Positions 27,663 to 36,547 of a stretch of DNA of 64,000 bases are shown here, piece by piece. The first letter of the stretch is position 1; the number at the start of each line of letters is the position of its first letter. The notes beneath the pieces were generated by a model. The model had not been told where the DNA came from and did no database searches. It saw nothing but the letters and a program-made list of their open reading frames with translations. The DNA lies in assembly GCF_019443445.1 (NCBI RefSeq), contig NZ_CP080378.1, forward strand, positions 3,844,001 through 3,908,000, in the 5' to 3' direction. The position numbers were made by a program, and so were the translations under genes. Origin of the DNA: Massilia sp. PAMC28688 (lineage in GTDB: Bacteria > Pseudomonadota > Gammaproteobacteria > Burkholderiales > Burkholderiaceae_D).

Positions 27663-28281
27663 TGTCGCTGCCCGCGTTGCGCTCGACTTCCTTTTCGTAG
27701 GCGTCCAGGAAATCGGCGCCGAACAGGGTCTTGAACTGGTCCTGCGATTCGCCCGCCACGCCATGGTGCTGCTGGCAGTACATGTCCCACAGGGCTGCCT
27801 TGCGCTTGAACGGCACGATCGCAAACAGGGGATTGGCTTTCAGGTTCGTTTCAATGCGTTCCGGGCGCAGGCGGCGGATCACCTTGTCCATGCTGGCGCG
27901 GGTGCCGACCACCACGCCTTTCTGGTGACCGCGCAGGTCGCGGTAAGCGTCTTCGATCGATTCGAGCGGCTCCATAAAGCCGGGCATCTTCTTGCGCAGC
28001 ATCTGGGTCAGCACGGTTTCACTGTCCGGGAAAAATTTCAGCGGGTTGTTGTTGCGCATGACGACCACCGTCACGTCGGCCTTCACTTCCTGCTTGACCA
28101 GCGAGCGCAAGGCCAGCAGGTCGATCGTGCCTTGCAGGCAACTATTCATCAGCTTGCCAAGCAATTCCATCAATTCGGGAGTCAGTGATCCGATCGCGTC
28201 GGACGGAATGCCCGCGCCACGCAAGAATGCCTGTTTCAGGACTTCACGGTCATCGGCTACGACTTCGTTATTCATTAGCAT
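27655..28281 (-). CDS. TagH C-terminal-domain-like protein lacking an FHA domain
   Basis: 208 residues matching, by recalled pattern, the C-terminal half of T6SS FHA protein TagH: LKQAFLRGAGIP, LTPELMELLGKLMNSCLQG, RNNNPLKFFPDSETVLTQML, GVVVGTRASMDKVIRRLRP. The N-terminal phosphothreonine-binding FHA domain is missing and no reading frame for it lies upstream (28282-28485 is non-coding). It is either a short variant or a truncated gene kept in the operon. First gene of the TagH-phosphatase-kinase-lipoprotein operon. Confidence 0.7.
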   Translation of the reverse strand: MLMNNEVVADDREVLKQAFLRGAGIPSDAIGSLTPELMELLGKLMNSCLQGTIDLLALRSLVKQEVKADVTVVVMRNNNPLKFFPDSETVLTQMLRKKMPGFMEPLESIEDAYRDLRGHQKGVVVGTRASMDKVIRRLRPERIETNLKANPLFAIVPFKRKAALWDMYCQQHHGVAGESQDQFKTLFGADFLDAYEKEVERNAGSDNG

Positions 28282-28485
28282 GGGATCCTGAGAATGTGAT
28301 GTTTATTCGCAGCAATAATGCCAGATTTGGGCAGGCCGGTCACCTTCCACACGCGCTTATTTCACAGTTGCCGGGAGAACGTACATCCCAGCCCACACAA
28401 CTTGCCCTGAACTGACAGGACTGTCAATGTTTTACACATCGAATCATGCCTGCGAAACAACGTTGTAATTACACAACTCCGGCCC

Positions 28486-29895
28486 TCAAACGGCGATGAA
28501 ACGCATCTTGAAGCTGCGCCCCTTGATATTGCCAAAGTCAGGGCCCAGCCTGTTGCCGGCGTTGAGGCGGCGAAAGGCCTGGTCCGCTACCCGGCGATCC
28601 AGTGCCACATAGGTCATGAACTCAAACACATTGATCTTGCCCACCTGTTCCTTGTCCAGGCCGGCGTCGCCCGTGAGCGCGCCCAGCAGGTCGCCGGGGC
28701 GCAGCTTGTCCTTCTTGCCACCCATGATGCACAGCGTGACCATGGGTGCGGGCGCAGCTTCTTCCGCGTCGCCGCCAAGCTCGTCCAGCGCGTGCCACTG
28801 CACCGGCGCATTCTGGTATTGCTCGATCAGGCGCACCCACTTTTTCTCGTTCGGTGCGCACAGCGTCAGGGCCAGGCCCGACTCGCCTGCGCGGCCGGTG
28901 CGGCCCACGCGGTGGATGTGCACTTCCGTATCCTTGGACACATCGGCATTGATCACCGCGCCCAGGTTGGCAATGTCCAGGCCGCGCGCGGCAACGTCGG
29001 TTGCCACCAGCACCGAGCAGCTGCGGTTGGCAAACAGGACCAGGATTTCGTCGCGCTCGCGCTGCTCCAGTTCGCCGTACAGGGCCAGGGCCGAGAAGCC
29101 CTGGGCCCGCAATTCCTCGGCCAGTTCCCGGCAATGCACCTTGGTATTGCAAAAGGCCAGCGCCGATACCGGCTTGAAGTGCTTGAGCAGGCGTCCCACG
29201 GCCGCGTCGCGCTCGTCGAAATCGACTTCGTAGAAGCGCTGCTCGATCTGGTCGCCCGCATGCTGCGCTTCCACGATCACTTCCACGGGATTGTGGAGGA
29301 AGCCTTCGGTGGCCTGGCGGATGTCGTCGGGATAGGTGGCCGAGAACAGCAATGTCTGGCGCCGCTTGGGGCAGGCGCTGACGATGCCGGCGATCTCGTC
29401 GTAAAAGCCCATGTCGGTCATGCGGTCCGCTTCATCGAGCACCAGGGTCTGTACCTTGGACAGGTCGAGCGTGCCGCGTCCCAGGTGGTCGCGGATGCGG
29501 CCCGGGGTGCCCACCACGATGTGCGCACCATGCTCGAGCGAGGCGGCCTGGGGGCGCGTGGGCGCACCGCCCGTGAGCGTGAGCACCTTGATGTTGCCTT
29601 CCCCGCGCGCCAGGCGGCGCAGCTCGTTGGCCACCTGGTCGGCCAATTCGCGCGTGGGGCACAGCACCAGGCCCTGCACCGCGAACCAGGCCGGATTGAG
29701 CTTGTGCAGGATGCCGATGCCAAACGCTGCCGTCTTGCCGCTGCCGGTCTTGGCCTGGGCGATCAGGTCGCGCCCTTCGAGCACGTGCGGCAGGCTCTTG
29801 TCCTGGATAGTCGTCATCGCGTGGTAGCCAAGCGTGGCGAGGTTGGCCAGGAAGCTTGGCGTCAAGGGCAGGGTGGTAAAGGCAATTGGAGTCAT
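28486..29895 (-). CDS. dbpA: ATP-dependent RNA helicase DbpA
   Basis: DEAD-box helicase that acts in 50S subunit assembly through 23S rRNA hairpin 92. 469 residues. Motifs: AKTGSGKTAAFG (Walker A), DEAD in LVLDEADRMTDMGF, SAT in LFSATYPDD, HRVGRTGRAG, and a C-terminal RRM (TLCIMGGKKDKLRPGDLLGA) that is specific to DbpA. Single gene, well separated from the T6SS-like operon by 204 bases that hold the latter's promoter. Confidence 0.95.
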   Translation of the reverse strand: MTPIAFTTLPLTPSFLANLATLGYHAMTTIQDKSLPHVLEGRDLIAQAKTGSGKTAAFGIGILHKLNPAWFAVQGLVLCPTRELADQVANELRRLARGEGNIKVLTLTGGAPTRPQAASLEHGAHIVVGTPGRIRDHLGRGTLDLSKVQTLVLDEADRMTDMGFYDEIAGIVSACPKRRQTLLFSATYPDDIRQATEGFLHNPVEVIVEAQHAGDQIEQRFYEVDFDERDAAVGRLLKHFKPVSALAFCNTKVHCRELAEELRAQGFSALALYGELEQRERDEILVLFANRSCSVLVATDVAARGLDIANLGAVINADVSKDTEVHIHRVGRTGRAGESGLALTLCAPNEKKWVRLIEQYQNAPVQWHALDELGGDAEEAAPAPMVTLCIMGGKKDKLRPGDLLGALTGDAGLDKEQVGKINVFEFMTYVALDRRVADQAFRRLNAGNRLGPDFGNIKGRSFKMRFIAV

Positions 29896-29944
29896 GTGAT
29901 GCGGGCCGTGAAAAATGGGACGGCCCCAGTCTAACAGAGGCGCG

Positions 29945-30178
29945 TCAGGCGGCAGCCCAGATGGGCAGGCCGGTCAGGTCGGTGTGGTCGTCGCGGCGCC
30001 AGACGGGCAGGCCGCTGGCATCGGTTTCTTCGAGCAGTTCAAGCTGCTCCTGCTTGACAATGATCTTGCGCCGCCGCGGCACCGTGGTGCGGCGTGCTTC
30101 GGCTGGAGGGTGCATGAGGTCGGTAGCCGGGCCAAAGCCGGGCAGGTCGAGCGTTGCGTGGTCTTTTTTGTCTCTCAT
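29945..30178 (-). CDS. Small conserved protein of unknown function
   Basis: 77 residues, basic middle (ARRTTVPRRRKIIVKQEQ) and a C-terminus with two similar turns, DASGLPVWRRDD and DLTGLPIWAA. It looks like a small protein family I have seen in Burkholderiales but cannot name. It is preceded by the GGCCCG hairpin at 30193-30217. Confidence 0.6.
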   Translation of the reverse strand: MRDKKDHATLDLPGFGPATDLMHPPAEARRTTVPRRRKIIVKQEQLELLEETDASGLPVWRRDDHTDLTGLPIWAAA

Positions 30179-30192
30179 CTACAGCGCCGGAA

Positions 30193-30217
30193 AAGCAAAG
30201 GCCCGGCTGCGCGAGTC
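30193..30217 (-). terminator. Hairpin upstream of the 77-residue gene
   Basis: AGGCCCG and CGGGCCT pair over an 11-base loop; reading the minus strand it is followed by TTTGCTTTT. It may be a terminator or attenuator in the leader of the small gene. Confidence 0.4.
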
Positions 30218-30567
30218 GGGCCTTGTTCGATTTTTGCGAGGGCGCAGTATAGCAGCCCGCGCGTGCTTTGCGGGGCGGTTTTTCCGCGCCCGCCCACGGG
30301 CCGCATCACCCCCGGCGGGCTTTGACAACCCCGGCGCCGCCTTAGCGAACGTGGTAAATATGATAAGGTTGTCATAAATGCTGTCTCGTGACACAATCGT
30401 GCGGCCACGGCCTTGAATCCCTGTTGATCCCGACTGGAGCACCTTCACCACAACAGCCACCTTGCCACCGACCCTGCGGGCAGCCGCCCGCCACCCATGT
30501 CAAACCACCCTGCGCGCAGCGGCGCGAGGGCGTCCCACGACGATCGTACTGGACTGGACACACCGCA

Positions 30568-31608
30568 ATGAGCAATCGAACCACCTCGGCCGCCTGGGTG
30601 AAAGGCATCGGCGGCCTGTTTCAGGATGAAGGGCTGAACGTGCGGGAACTGTTCAGCGATATTGGTCTGGACATGGCGGCGCTGGACGACCCCCACATGC
30701 GTTTGCCGACCGACCAGGTCAGCTTGTTGTGGGAGCTGGGCGTGGCGCGCTCGCACAACGCGCTCATTGGCATCGCGGCGCCGCGCTCGTCATCGCTGGC
30801 CACCTTTGACGTGGTGGGCTACGCCATGATGTCCTGTCCCAACCTGCTCGCCAGCCTCGAGTGCCTGGTGCGCTATCTGCGCGTCGTCAGCGAAGCGGCC
30901 ACGCTGGTCCTGCAGCAGCAGGGCGAGGACTGGTCGATTGCGCTGACGCTCTTTGGCGGCGACATCATCGTGCCGCGCCAGCGCTGCGAATTTGACCTGC
31001 TCACGCTGCTGTCATTCTTGCGCTGGATTGCGGGCCGCCGCATTCGTCCGCTCCAGGTCGAATTCACCCATCCCCAGCCGGATGCGCCGGACCAGTACGA
31101 AGCCGCGTTTGAAAGCCCGGTGCGCTTTAACGCGCCGGCCAACCGCATGGTGCTGGCCGGGGCCGACCTGGCGTTGCCGCTGCCCACCCACAGCCCGGCG
31201 CTGGAAAAATTCCATGCCCAGTTTGCCGGCCAGTGCATGACGCGCCTGGACCACAAGAAAATCACCCGCCTGACGGGAGAACTGATTGCCCACAAGCTGT
31301 TGGGATGGGAGCCGCGGCGCGAGGAAATCGCCCGCCTGCTGTGCCTGGGCGACCGCACGCTGCGCCGCCGGCTGGAAGAGGAAGGCACCACGTTCCAGAA
31401 GGTGCTGGACGACACCCGGCGCGAACTGGCGCAGCAATATTTTGCCCAGCAGCGCTACTCGGTGGGCGAAATTGCCTACATGCTCGGCTTTGCCGACCAG
31501 GGTACCCTGTTTCGCGCCTGCCGCCGCTGGTTTGCCGTCTCGCCCCGGCAGTACCAGTCGCGCTTCGCGCCCATGCGGCCACCGCTGGCGCGCGCGTCTT
31601 CAGCTTGA
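30568..31608 (+). CDS. AraC-family transcriptional regulator
   Basis: 346 residues. An N-terminal Arabinose_bd-type ligand domain (about 20-200, including the segment VGYAMMSCPNLLASL) is followed by an AraC helix-turn-helix pair near 260-340: ARLLCLGDRTLRRRLEEEG and SVGEIAYMLGFADQGTLFRA. Such regulators (OruR/OxyR-unrelated group) usually control a neighbouring catabolic gene; the divergent or convergent partner is unclear. ATG at 30568 begins the conserved region; the upstream frame extension to 30388 is Pro/Cys-rich and unsupported. Stop overlaps the convergent gene by nine bases. Confidence 0.88.
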   Translation: MSNRTTSAAWVKGIGGLFQDEGLNVRELFSDIGLDMAALDDPHMRLPTDQVSLLWELGVARSHNALIGIAAPRSSSLATFDVVGYAMMSCPNLLASLECLVRYLRVVSEAATLVLQQQGEDWSIALTLFGGDIIVPRQRCEFDLLTLLSFLRWIAGRRIRPLQVEFTHPQPDAPDQYEAAFESPVRFNAPANRMVLAGADLALPLPTHSPALEKFHAQFAGQCMTRLDHKKITRLTGELIAHKLLGWEPRREEIARLLCLGDRTLRRRLEEEGTTFQKVLDDTRRELAQQYFAQQRYSVGEIAYMLGFADQGTLFRACRRWFAVSPRQYQSRFAPMRPPLARASSA

Positions 31609-32340
31609 CGGCGGCGGCATCCTGCTCAGGATTTCCTGGGCCCGCTCGGCCTTTTGCTGTGGCGTCAGGTGGGTCTCCTTGTCTGCCGCCATCAGGGCGA
31701 TCAGCTGGCGCGTGGTTGCTTCTTCGGCCCCGAACATGGCGCGCGCCGCCTCCGCGCCCAGGTAAGACACGCGCAGCGTGTGCAGGCTGTCGAGAAGCTT
31801 GAGGCCGTCGCGTTCGTTCTCCGGCGCGTTTTCCGGCGACACGGTATGGCTGAGCGCCTTGGTGTATTGCTGGAACTGCGCGGCCAGCACCTTTAGTTCG
31901 GCGGCCGCCTGGGCCGGCAAGCCGGCGCTGATCTTGTCCAGCGCGGCCTGCATGGCCACGGGATCTTCCTCCAGCAGCAGCTTTTCCAGGTTGGCGTGGG
32001 TGTCGCTGTTCAAAATCAGCCGGCCGCGGCTGTCAGCGGAAAAACGGGGTGGCGACATGGTGCTCAAAGGTGACTCCATGGTCAGGGAGGGGCCGGCCGG
32101 CAGGGGCGCCAGCCAGGGCGCACCGGCTCCCAGCGGCGACTGGGCATAGGCGTCGCCGGCAGCCGCAGCCGCCCCTTGCGGGGCGGCCTGCGCGCCGGCC
32201 TGGGGATCTGGCGACGCGGCCGCGGCGCGCGCCTCCACGCTCCCCGGCGCGTCGTAGAACAGGCGGACAAGCAGCCAGATGAGTCCCGCGGCAGCGGCGA
32301 CAGCAAGCGCAGCACGCAGCCATTGTTTCGTGTTGTTCAT
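31600..32340 (-). CDS. Short lipase-chaperone (Lif)-like membrane-anchored protein
   Basis: 246 residues. One N-terminal membrane helix (about 9-28), an Ala/Pro-rich linker, then helical sequence resembling lipase-specific foldases: DSRGRLILNSDTHANLEKLL, then RVSYLGAEAARAMFGAEEA. Typical Lif proteins are about 340 residues and carry an RxxFDY-type motif; here the protein is shorter and that motif is degenerate (HANLEKLL). It lies 60 bases downstream of the secreted hydrolase, so it may help that enzyme fold in the periplasm. That role is inference. Confidence 0.55.
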   Translation of the reverse strand: MNNTKQWLRAALAVAAAAGLIWLLVRLFYDAPGSVEARAAAASPDPQAGAQAAPQGAAAAAGDAYAQSPLGAGAPWLAPLPAGPSLTMESPLSTMSPPRFSADSRGRLILNSDTHANLEKLLLEEDPVAMQAALDKISAGLPAQAAAELKVLAAQFQQYTKALSHTVSPENAPENERDGLKLLDSLHTLRVSYLGAEAARAMFGAEEATTRQLIALMAADKETHLTPQQKAERAQEILSRMPPPSS

Positions 32341-32400
32341 GTTCGCTCCAGGGGTAAATGCCGCGGGAAGGTTCGCTCAGTGTAGGACAGCGCTGCCGGA

Positions 32401-33231
32401 TCAGAAAGGTCCGGTGGAGCGGAACGTCGAGAAGCGGCTGTCGCCGTTGAGGAACTGGCTGTAGCGCGTGTCGCTGTCGAGGAAGCGCTTCATCCACGCC
32501 ACCTGGGTGTAGCTGGCCGGCTGGCTGGCCGTTTTCGGGAAGTTGTGATCGGCGCCGCGGATCACGCCCAGCATCTTGCGGGTGGTGCCAGGCGTGGCGT
32601 TATAAAAGCTGGTGGACATGCTGGGCGGCGCCACGCCGTCGGCGCTGCCGGCCAGGTAGGACATCGGCACTGCCGAGCTGCTCACATTGCTGCTCTGGGC
32701 CCATGGCGCAAATGCCACGCCGCCCTTCAGGCCAGGGGTCATGCCCGCGGCCAGCATGGCGCCGCCGCCACCCATCGACCAGCCGGCCACGCCCTGGCGG
32801 CTGATGTCCATCTTGCCGGCCACGGGACCGGTGGTGAGCGCGGTGACGGTACGCAGGGCGGCCAGGATCTGGTTGGCGCGGCTCGGCGGGAAGTCGTACG
32901 TGCTCTTGGTATTGATGGTCACCACCACGAAGCCATGCGTGGCCAGGCGGCGGCTGATGGCCGCAATCGAGGACTGGGTCGCGGTAAAGCCCGGGCACAC
33001 CGCAACGACGGCATATTTGCCGGCCGTGTTGGGCGAGTACACGGTGCCGCCGCCAAAGCCGGTGCCGGACACCGACTGGGTGGACACGGCGTACGGGCCG
33101 TCAGCCTGGACGCTGGCCAGGGTGGGCGCAGGGCCGTTTTCGACCGCCAGCGCGTGGCCGGATGAGAGCAGGCCGGATGCGGCCAGCAGCGCGGCGGCAA
33201 GGCCCATGGCCGGGTGTTTGAATCGTTGCAT
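32401..33231 (-). CDS. PETase/cutinase-like secreted alpha/beta hydrolase
   Basis: 276 residues, signal peptide 1-29. The mature enzyme aligns by eye with Ideonella PETase and related polyesterases: VCPGFTATQSSI (oxyanion loop; Phe82 where PETase has Tyr87), RLATHGFVVVTINTKSTYD, nucleophile Ser152 in GWSMGGGG, Trp177 in APWAQ, Asp198 in GSADGVAP, His229 in GADHNF, and a MKRFLDSDTRYSQF ending. The only cysteine is Cys79, so both disulfides of PETase are absent. ATG at 33231 has AGGAGA. Probably hydrolyses an ester or polyester outside the cell; PET activity is not shown. Confidence 0.88.
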   Translation of the reverse strand: MQRFKHPAMGLAAALLAASGLLSSGHALAVENGPAPTLASVQADGPYAVSTQSVSGTGFGGGTVYSPNTAGKYAVVAVCPGFTATQSSIAAISRRLATHGFVVVTINTKSTYDFPPSRANQILAALRTVTALTTGPVAGKMDISRQGVAGWSMGGGGAMLAAGMTPGLKGGVAFAPWAQSSNVSSSAVPMSYLAGSADGVAPPSMSTSFYNATPGTTRKMLGVIRGADHNFPKTASQPASYTQVAWMKRFLDSDTRYSQFLNGDSRFSTFRSTGPF

Positions 33232-33500
33232 TGATTTTCTCCTGATATGCGATGAATGGATGTGTCTTCGTGTGACTTCCTGATCGGTAAAGGATGGGAG
33301 AAACGGGTCTGGGCCCGCTGCGGGCGGCTGCGCGCCGCGCCGTGATTCCAATGCCTTTACGATATTGATTGTGAACATGAATGCAACAGGCGTCAGTGGC
33401 TGCCGTGGCCAAATTACTGGCTTTGCGCGGCCAGCCGGTGGCCATCGGGAAGCGTGCAGCAGGGAAGGGGCAGATGTGTGCGCTACGGACGGGCACAAAA
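33232..33500. other. Upstream region of the PETase-like gene
   Basis: About 270 bases with no supported gene, holding the hydrolase promoter and leader. In-frame upstream extension of the hydrolase is possible but has no ribosome site and would bury the signal peptide. Confidence 0.5.
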
Positions 33501-33532
33501 AAGCCGCGTCATCCCTGGCGGGACCGCGGCTT
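33495..33532 (-). terminator. Terminator of the initiator tRNA
   Basis: AAGCCGCG at 33501-33508 pairs with CGCGGCTT at 33525-33532. Reading the minus strand the hairpin is followed by a T run, 19 bases after the tRNA 3' end. Confidence 0.8.
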
Positions 33533-33551
33533 CAGTGGTGTTGCTGTGTTC

Positions 33552-33628
33552 TGGTTGCGGGGACAGGATTTGAACCTGTGACCTTCGGGTTATGAGCCCG
33601 ACGAGCTGCCAGACTGCTCCACCCCGCG
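33552..33628 (-). tRNA. Initiator tRNA-fMet (CAT)
   Basis: 77 bases with encoded CCA. The C1-A72 mismatch (CGCGGGG against CCCCGCA) and the three G-C pairs below the anticodon loop (GGG CTCATAA CCC) mark it as the initiator form rather than elongator tRNA-Met. Confidence 0.95.
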
Positions 33629-33669
33629 GAAGCAATTATATAGAAGAGGGCGCCAGAGCGCAAGGATAG

Positions 33670-34836
33670 TCAGGAAATAGTCAGGCGCCACAGCGACGTG
33701 AGCTCGGCCGAACGCGCCGCATGCAGCGGATCGTCGCTGTCGCTGGCCTTGGGATGGGTGGGCCGCACGTCGATTTTTTCCTGCACGGCCAGGCCGCCCT
33801 CGGCGATCCAGGCCATCAGCTCGGCGCGCGGACGCAAGCCCAGGTGCTCGGCCAGGTCGGACAGGATCAGCCATGCTTCGCCACCGGGCGCCAGGTGGGC
33901 CGCGACGCCGGCCAGGAAGGCGCGCAGCATGCGGCTGTCCGGATCGTAAATGGCGTGTTCGATGGACGAGCTCGGGCGCCCCGGCAGCCAGGGTGGATTG
34001 CAGACAATCAGGTCGGCGCGGCGCTCCGGGAACAGGTCGGCCTGCATCAATTCCACCTGCCGCTCCAGGCCCAGGCGCTGCAGGTTGTCGCGCGCGCAGC
34101 TCAGGGCGCGTGCATCCATGTCGGTGCCCACGATGTGCTGCAGGCCGCGTTTGGCCAGCACCGCGGCCAGCACGCCGGTACCGGTGCCGACGTCAAAGGC
34201 CACTTTGGCACCGGGCGGCAGCGGCGCATTGGTCACCAGCGCCACGTATTCGCCGCGAATGGGCGAAAAGACGCCGTAATGCGGGTGGATGCGCTCGCCC
34301 AGGGCGGCAATCTCGACGCCGTTCTTGCGCCATTCGTGGGCCCCGATCAAGCCCAGCAGCTCACGCAGCGACGCCACGAAAGGCTCCTCGCCGCGCCCAT
34401 AGGCTTCATTGCAGGCCAGCTGCACGTCGGGCGCGCGGCGCAGGGGAATGCGGTAATCGGCATCGAATGGAATCAGCAGCATGGCCAGCGTGCGTGCGCG
34501 CTGCGACTGGGCCTGGCGATGCAGGTGAAAGGCTTCGGCCGGACTGGCGGGCACCCTGGCTGCCTTGGCCTTCTTGCCCTTGCCGCCCTTGTGGTCGGTG
34601 CGCCGGGCCAGGGCCGAGAGCAGCTGGCGCGCATTCTGGAAGTCGCCCCGCCACAGCAGCGCCGTGCCTTCGCAGGCCAGGCGGTAGGCCACGTCGGCCG
34701 GGGTCTTGTCGTCGGCGATGACGACTTTTTTCGGTGCCGGCATGCCGCTCTCGGAGCGCCAGCGGGCCGAGCGCGTTTCGCCGCCCTCGGTCCAGTGGAT
34801 GCGGGCGGGGGCGTCGGCGGGGGAAGCTGGGAGCAT
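33670..34836 (-). CDS. Class I SAM-dependent methyltransferase (PrmC/RlmG-like NPPW type)
   Basis: 388 residues from the ATG at 34836 (MLPASPADAPAR); an ATG at 34887 is also possible. The N-terminal half is variable with a Lys-rich patch (KGGKGKKAKAA). The catalytic half has the SAM site VAFDVGTGTGVLAAVLAKRG, acidic GTDMDA, and the NPPW motif (LIVCNPPWLPG) of N6-adenine or N5-glutamine methyltransferases. RNA or protein substrate cannot be chosen. Confidence 0.82.
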   Translation of the reverse strand: MLPASPADAPARIHWTEGGETRSARWRSESGMPAPKKVVIADDKTPADVAYRLACEGTALLWRGDFQNARQLLSALARRTDHKGGKGKKAKAARVPASPAEAFHLHRQAQSQRARTLAMLLIPFDADYRIPLRRAPDVQLACNEAYGRGEEPFVASLRELLGLIGAHEWRKNGVEIAALGERIHPHYGVFSPIRGEYVALVTNAPLPPGAKVAFDVGTGTGVLAAVLAKRGLQHIVGTDMDARALSCARDNLQRLGLERQVELMQADLFPERRADLIVCNPPWLPGRPSSSIEHAIYDPDSRMLRAFLAGVAAHLAPGGEAWLILSDLAEHLGLRPRAELMAWIAEGGLAVQEKIDVRPTHPKASDSDDPLHAARSAELTSLWRLTIS

Positions 34837-34909
34837 GGTGGCGATCAAAAAAAGGGGCGAGCGCGGGCAGCGCTGCAAAGGCGCCATTATACGTCGCCAG
34901 CGGGGCCGG

Positions 34910-35701
34910 TCAGGCGGAAATGGCGTCGCCCAGGGCCGGGCTGCCGTAGGCATTGGCCACGGCCCTGGCGCGTTCGGCAGGGGCCACGTCCGGGGTGTCG
35001 GGCCGCGCGCGCGGGGCCAGCAGGGCGGCGCGGTCCACCAGGCGCATCAGGCGCAGGTTCAGGCTGCCGCTGGCGTCGCCATCGGACACATCGGTGCGCA
35101 ATTCGCGGCTGAGCAGCTTGAACAGGTCTTGCAGGCCGCCGGGGAATTTGATCGCCGGCAGCGGTTTGCCGGTCAGGACCAGCACATCGGGCATCTGGAT
35201 GGGAGGCGCCTTGGTGCGCAGTTCGCCTTCGGCATTGCTGGTGTACTTGACGGCCACTTCAAAATCGAAGCGCTGTCCTTCGCGCGTGACAATCTCGCCC
35301 ACGCCGTAGAAGCTGGCGTTCTGGCTCAGGTCCAGCTGCGCGCTGCGCGGTTCGCGTTCGCCGGCGCCCCCTTCGAGCGCACGCGCCTGATAGGAACTCA
35401 TGTTGTACGACACCGCTGCCGTGCTGGCAGTGTCGCCAAACATGTTCCTGGCGATACTGCCGATCAGGTTCTGGGCCGATTCGCTGGTGGACACCGGCGC
35501 CTCGCTGCGGGCCTCGATGGCCTGGCGCGACAGCCTGACGATGTCGTCGGGGAGCGCAACCGGGTCCACCACGGGGAGGGCCGCGGCGATCTTGCCACTG
35601 ACCGGCACCGGCATGCCCGCAGTTCGTCCCGCCGCTTGCGGCAAGGCAGGCAGAATGGGCGAAGCAGGCGGGCGGGGGCCCGAAGCAGGTGGCAGGGACA
35701 T
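34910..35701 (-). CDS. Conserved protein of unknown function
   Basis: 263 residues from MSLPPASGPRPP (ATG 35701). Pro/Ala-rich N-terminus, then a segment with SAQLDLSQNASFYGVGEIVT and GQRFDFEVAVKYTS that looks like a compact beta domain, and a C-terminus rich in Leu/Arg (LNLRLMRLVDRAALLAPRAR). No signal peptide. I do not recognise the family. It precedes the methyltransferase by 73 bases on the same strand and may share its transcript. Confidence 0.6.
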   Translation of the reverse strand: MSLPPASGPRPPASPILPALPQAAGRTAGMPVPVSGKIAAALPVVDPVALPDDIVRLSRQAIEARSEAPVSTSESAQNLIGSIARNMFGDTASTAAVSYNMSSYQARALEGGAGEREPRSAQLDLSQNASFYGVGEIVTREGQRFDFEVAVKYTSNAEGELRTKAPPIQMPDVLVLTGKPLPAIKFPGGLQDLFKLLSRELRTDVSDGDASGSLNLRLMRLVDRAALLAPRARPDTPDVAPAERARAVANAYGSPALGDAISA

Positions 35702-35786
35702 GGCGGTTATCAAAAGCTAAAGTGGTGGGTATCACGAGAGGTAACGGCGCCCCTTAGAAGAACTTTAGCTTTTTTTCGAAAATTTT

Positions 35787-35999
35787 TTAGTGGTGGTGGC
35801 TCCAGCTGCCATCGATCGACTGCATGAACGATTCCACGGCATCCTTGCTGCCGGTGGCATAGCGGCGCGGTTCACCGCAGGCGCATACGCCAAGGTAAGG
35901 CTGGATGTGCGAACAGGCCGACACCTTTTGCAGGACAACTTTGACGGGCTTGGTGCATTTGGCGCATTTGAAGGTGAGGAAGCGGGCAGGTTTGGTCAT
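35787..35999 (-). CDS. Small zinc-ribbon-like protein
   Basis: 70 residues from MTKPARFLTF. CAKC near the start and a later CAC pair (GVCACGEPRRY) could bind zinc; the C-terminus is His-rich (GSWSHHH). Function unknown. The ATG at 35999 starts the conserved part; the longer frame to 36053 lacks support. Confidence 0.6.
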   Translation of the reverse strand: MTKPARFLTFKCAKCTKPVKVVLQKVSACSHIQPYLGVCACGEPRRYATGSKDAVESFMQSIDGSWSHHH

Positions 36000-36130
36000 G
36001 AGCGGGGCCGGTGCGTGAAAAAGCGCGCATTTTATCATCCAGGCCGGCGTCAACCTCGGTGTCAGGGCTGCGTTAACTGGGCAGGGCCGCGATTATCTGC
36101 GGCCAGCTGCCTCGTGAACTGGATTGTGCG

Positions 36131-36280
36131 ATGAACAAGCCACAGCAACCCACCAAGGAAAGCGTCCGCAACTGGTTGCGCACGCGCGCCGAACGCCGCT
36201 GCCCGCCACCGGACCCGGCGCAGATTCGCCGCGAGCTCGGCTGGGAGCTGATCAAGCCGGTGCCGGAGCGTAAGCGCTGA
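36131..36280 (+). CDS. Small basic protein of unknown function
   Basis: 49 residues: MNKPQQPTKESVRNWL, then an Arg-rich stretch, PPPDPAQIRRELGWELI and a basic tail. The pattern (helix, Pro-rich turn, RRELGW) is consistent with a true small conserved protein rather than chance. No strong ribosome site is seen. It is the last core-like gene before the accessory island. Confidence 0.5.
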   Translation: MNKPQQPTKESVRNWLRTRAERRCPPPDPAQIRRELGWELIKPVPERKR

Positions 36281-36307
36281 GGCGGCATAAGGCGCCGTTT
36301 CACGAGA

Positions 36308-36514
36308 TCAAGCGTGCTTGCGCCTTGCCTTTTCTGCTTGAAGAATCGACGTGCATTCCTTGGTGGTAGGGATTGTGCGGCCGGTGACGATGTCATGCCA
36401 TCCGCCGCAGTCAGGATCGGGACAGCCGCACACTGTCGTTCTCACCGGGTGGCCTGCCAAACCTTCCCGCTTTTGTCGGGCATTGGCGCGTTCTGCGCTT
36501 TTGATAATGCTCAA
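36308..36514 (-). CDS. Possible small Cys-rich protein
   Basis: 68 residues from a TTG start, with TVCGCPDPDCGGWHDIVTG (three Cys and a His) and a basic C-terminus. Such CxCPDPxCGxWH proteins occur in phage-like regions as far as I recall. The start codon and ribosome site are weak, so the gene may be partial. Confidence 0.35.
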   Translation of the reverse strand: MSIIKSAERANARQKREGLAGHPVRTTVCGCPDPDCGGWHDIVTGRTIPTTKECTSILQAEKARRKHA

Positions 36515-36547
36515 AGGGGAGGCGGGGTTTGCTGGCGCGACTGTTGA

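Noticed and set aside
33365..33595. Open frames across the region upstream of the PETase-like gene
   Set aside because: They run through the tRNA-fMet gene and its terminator.
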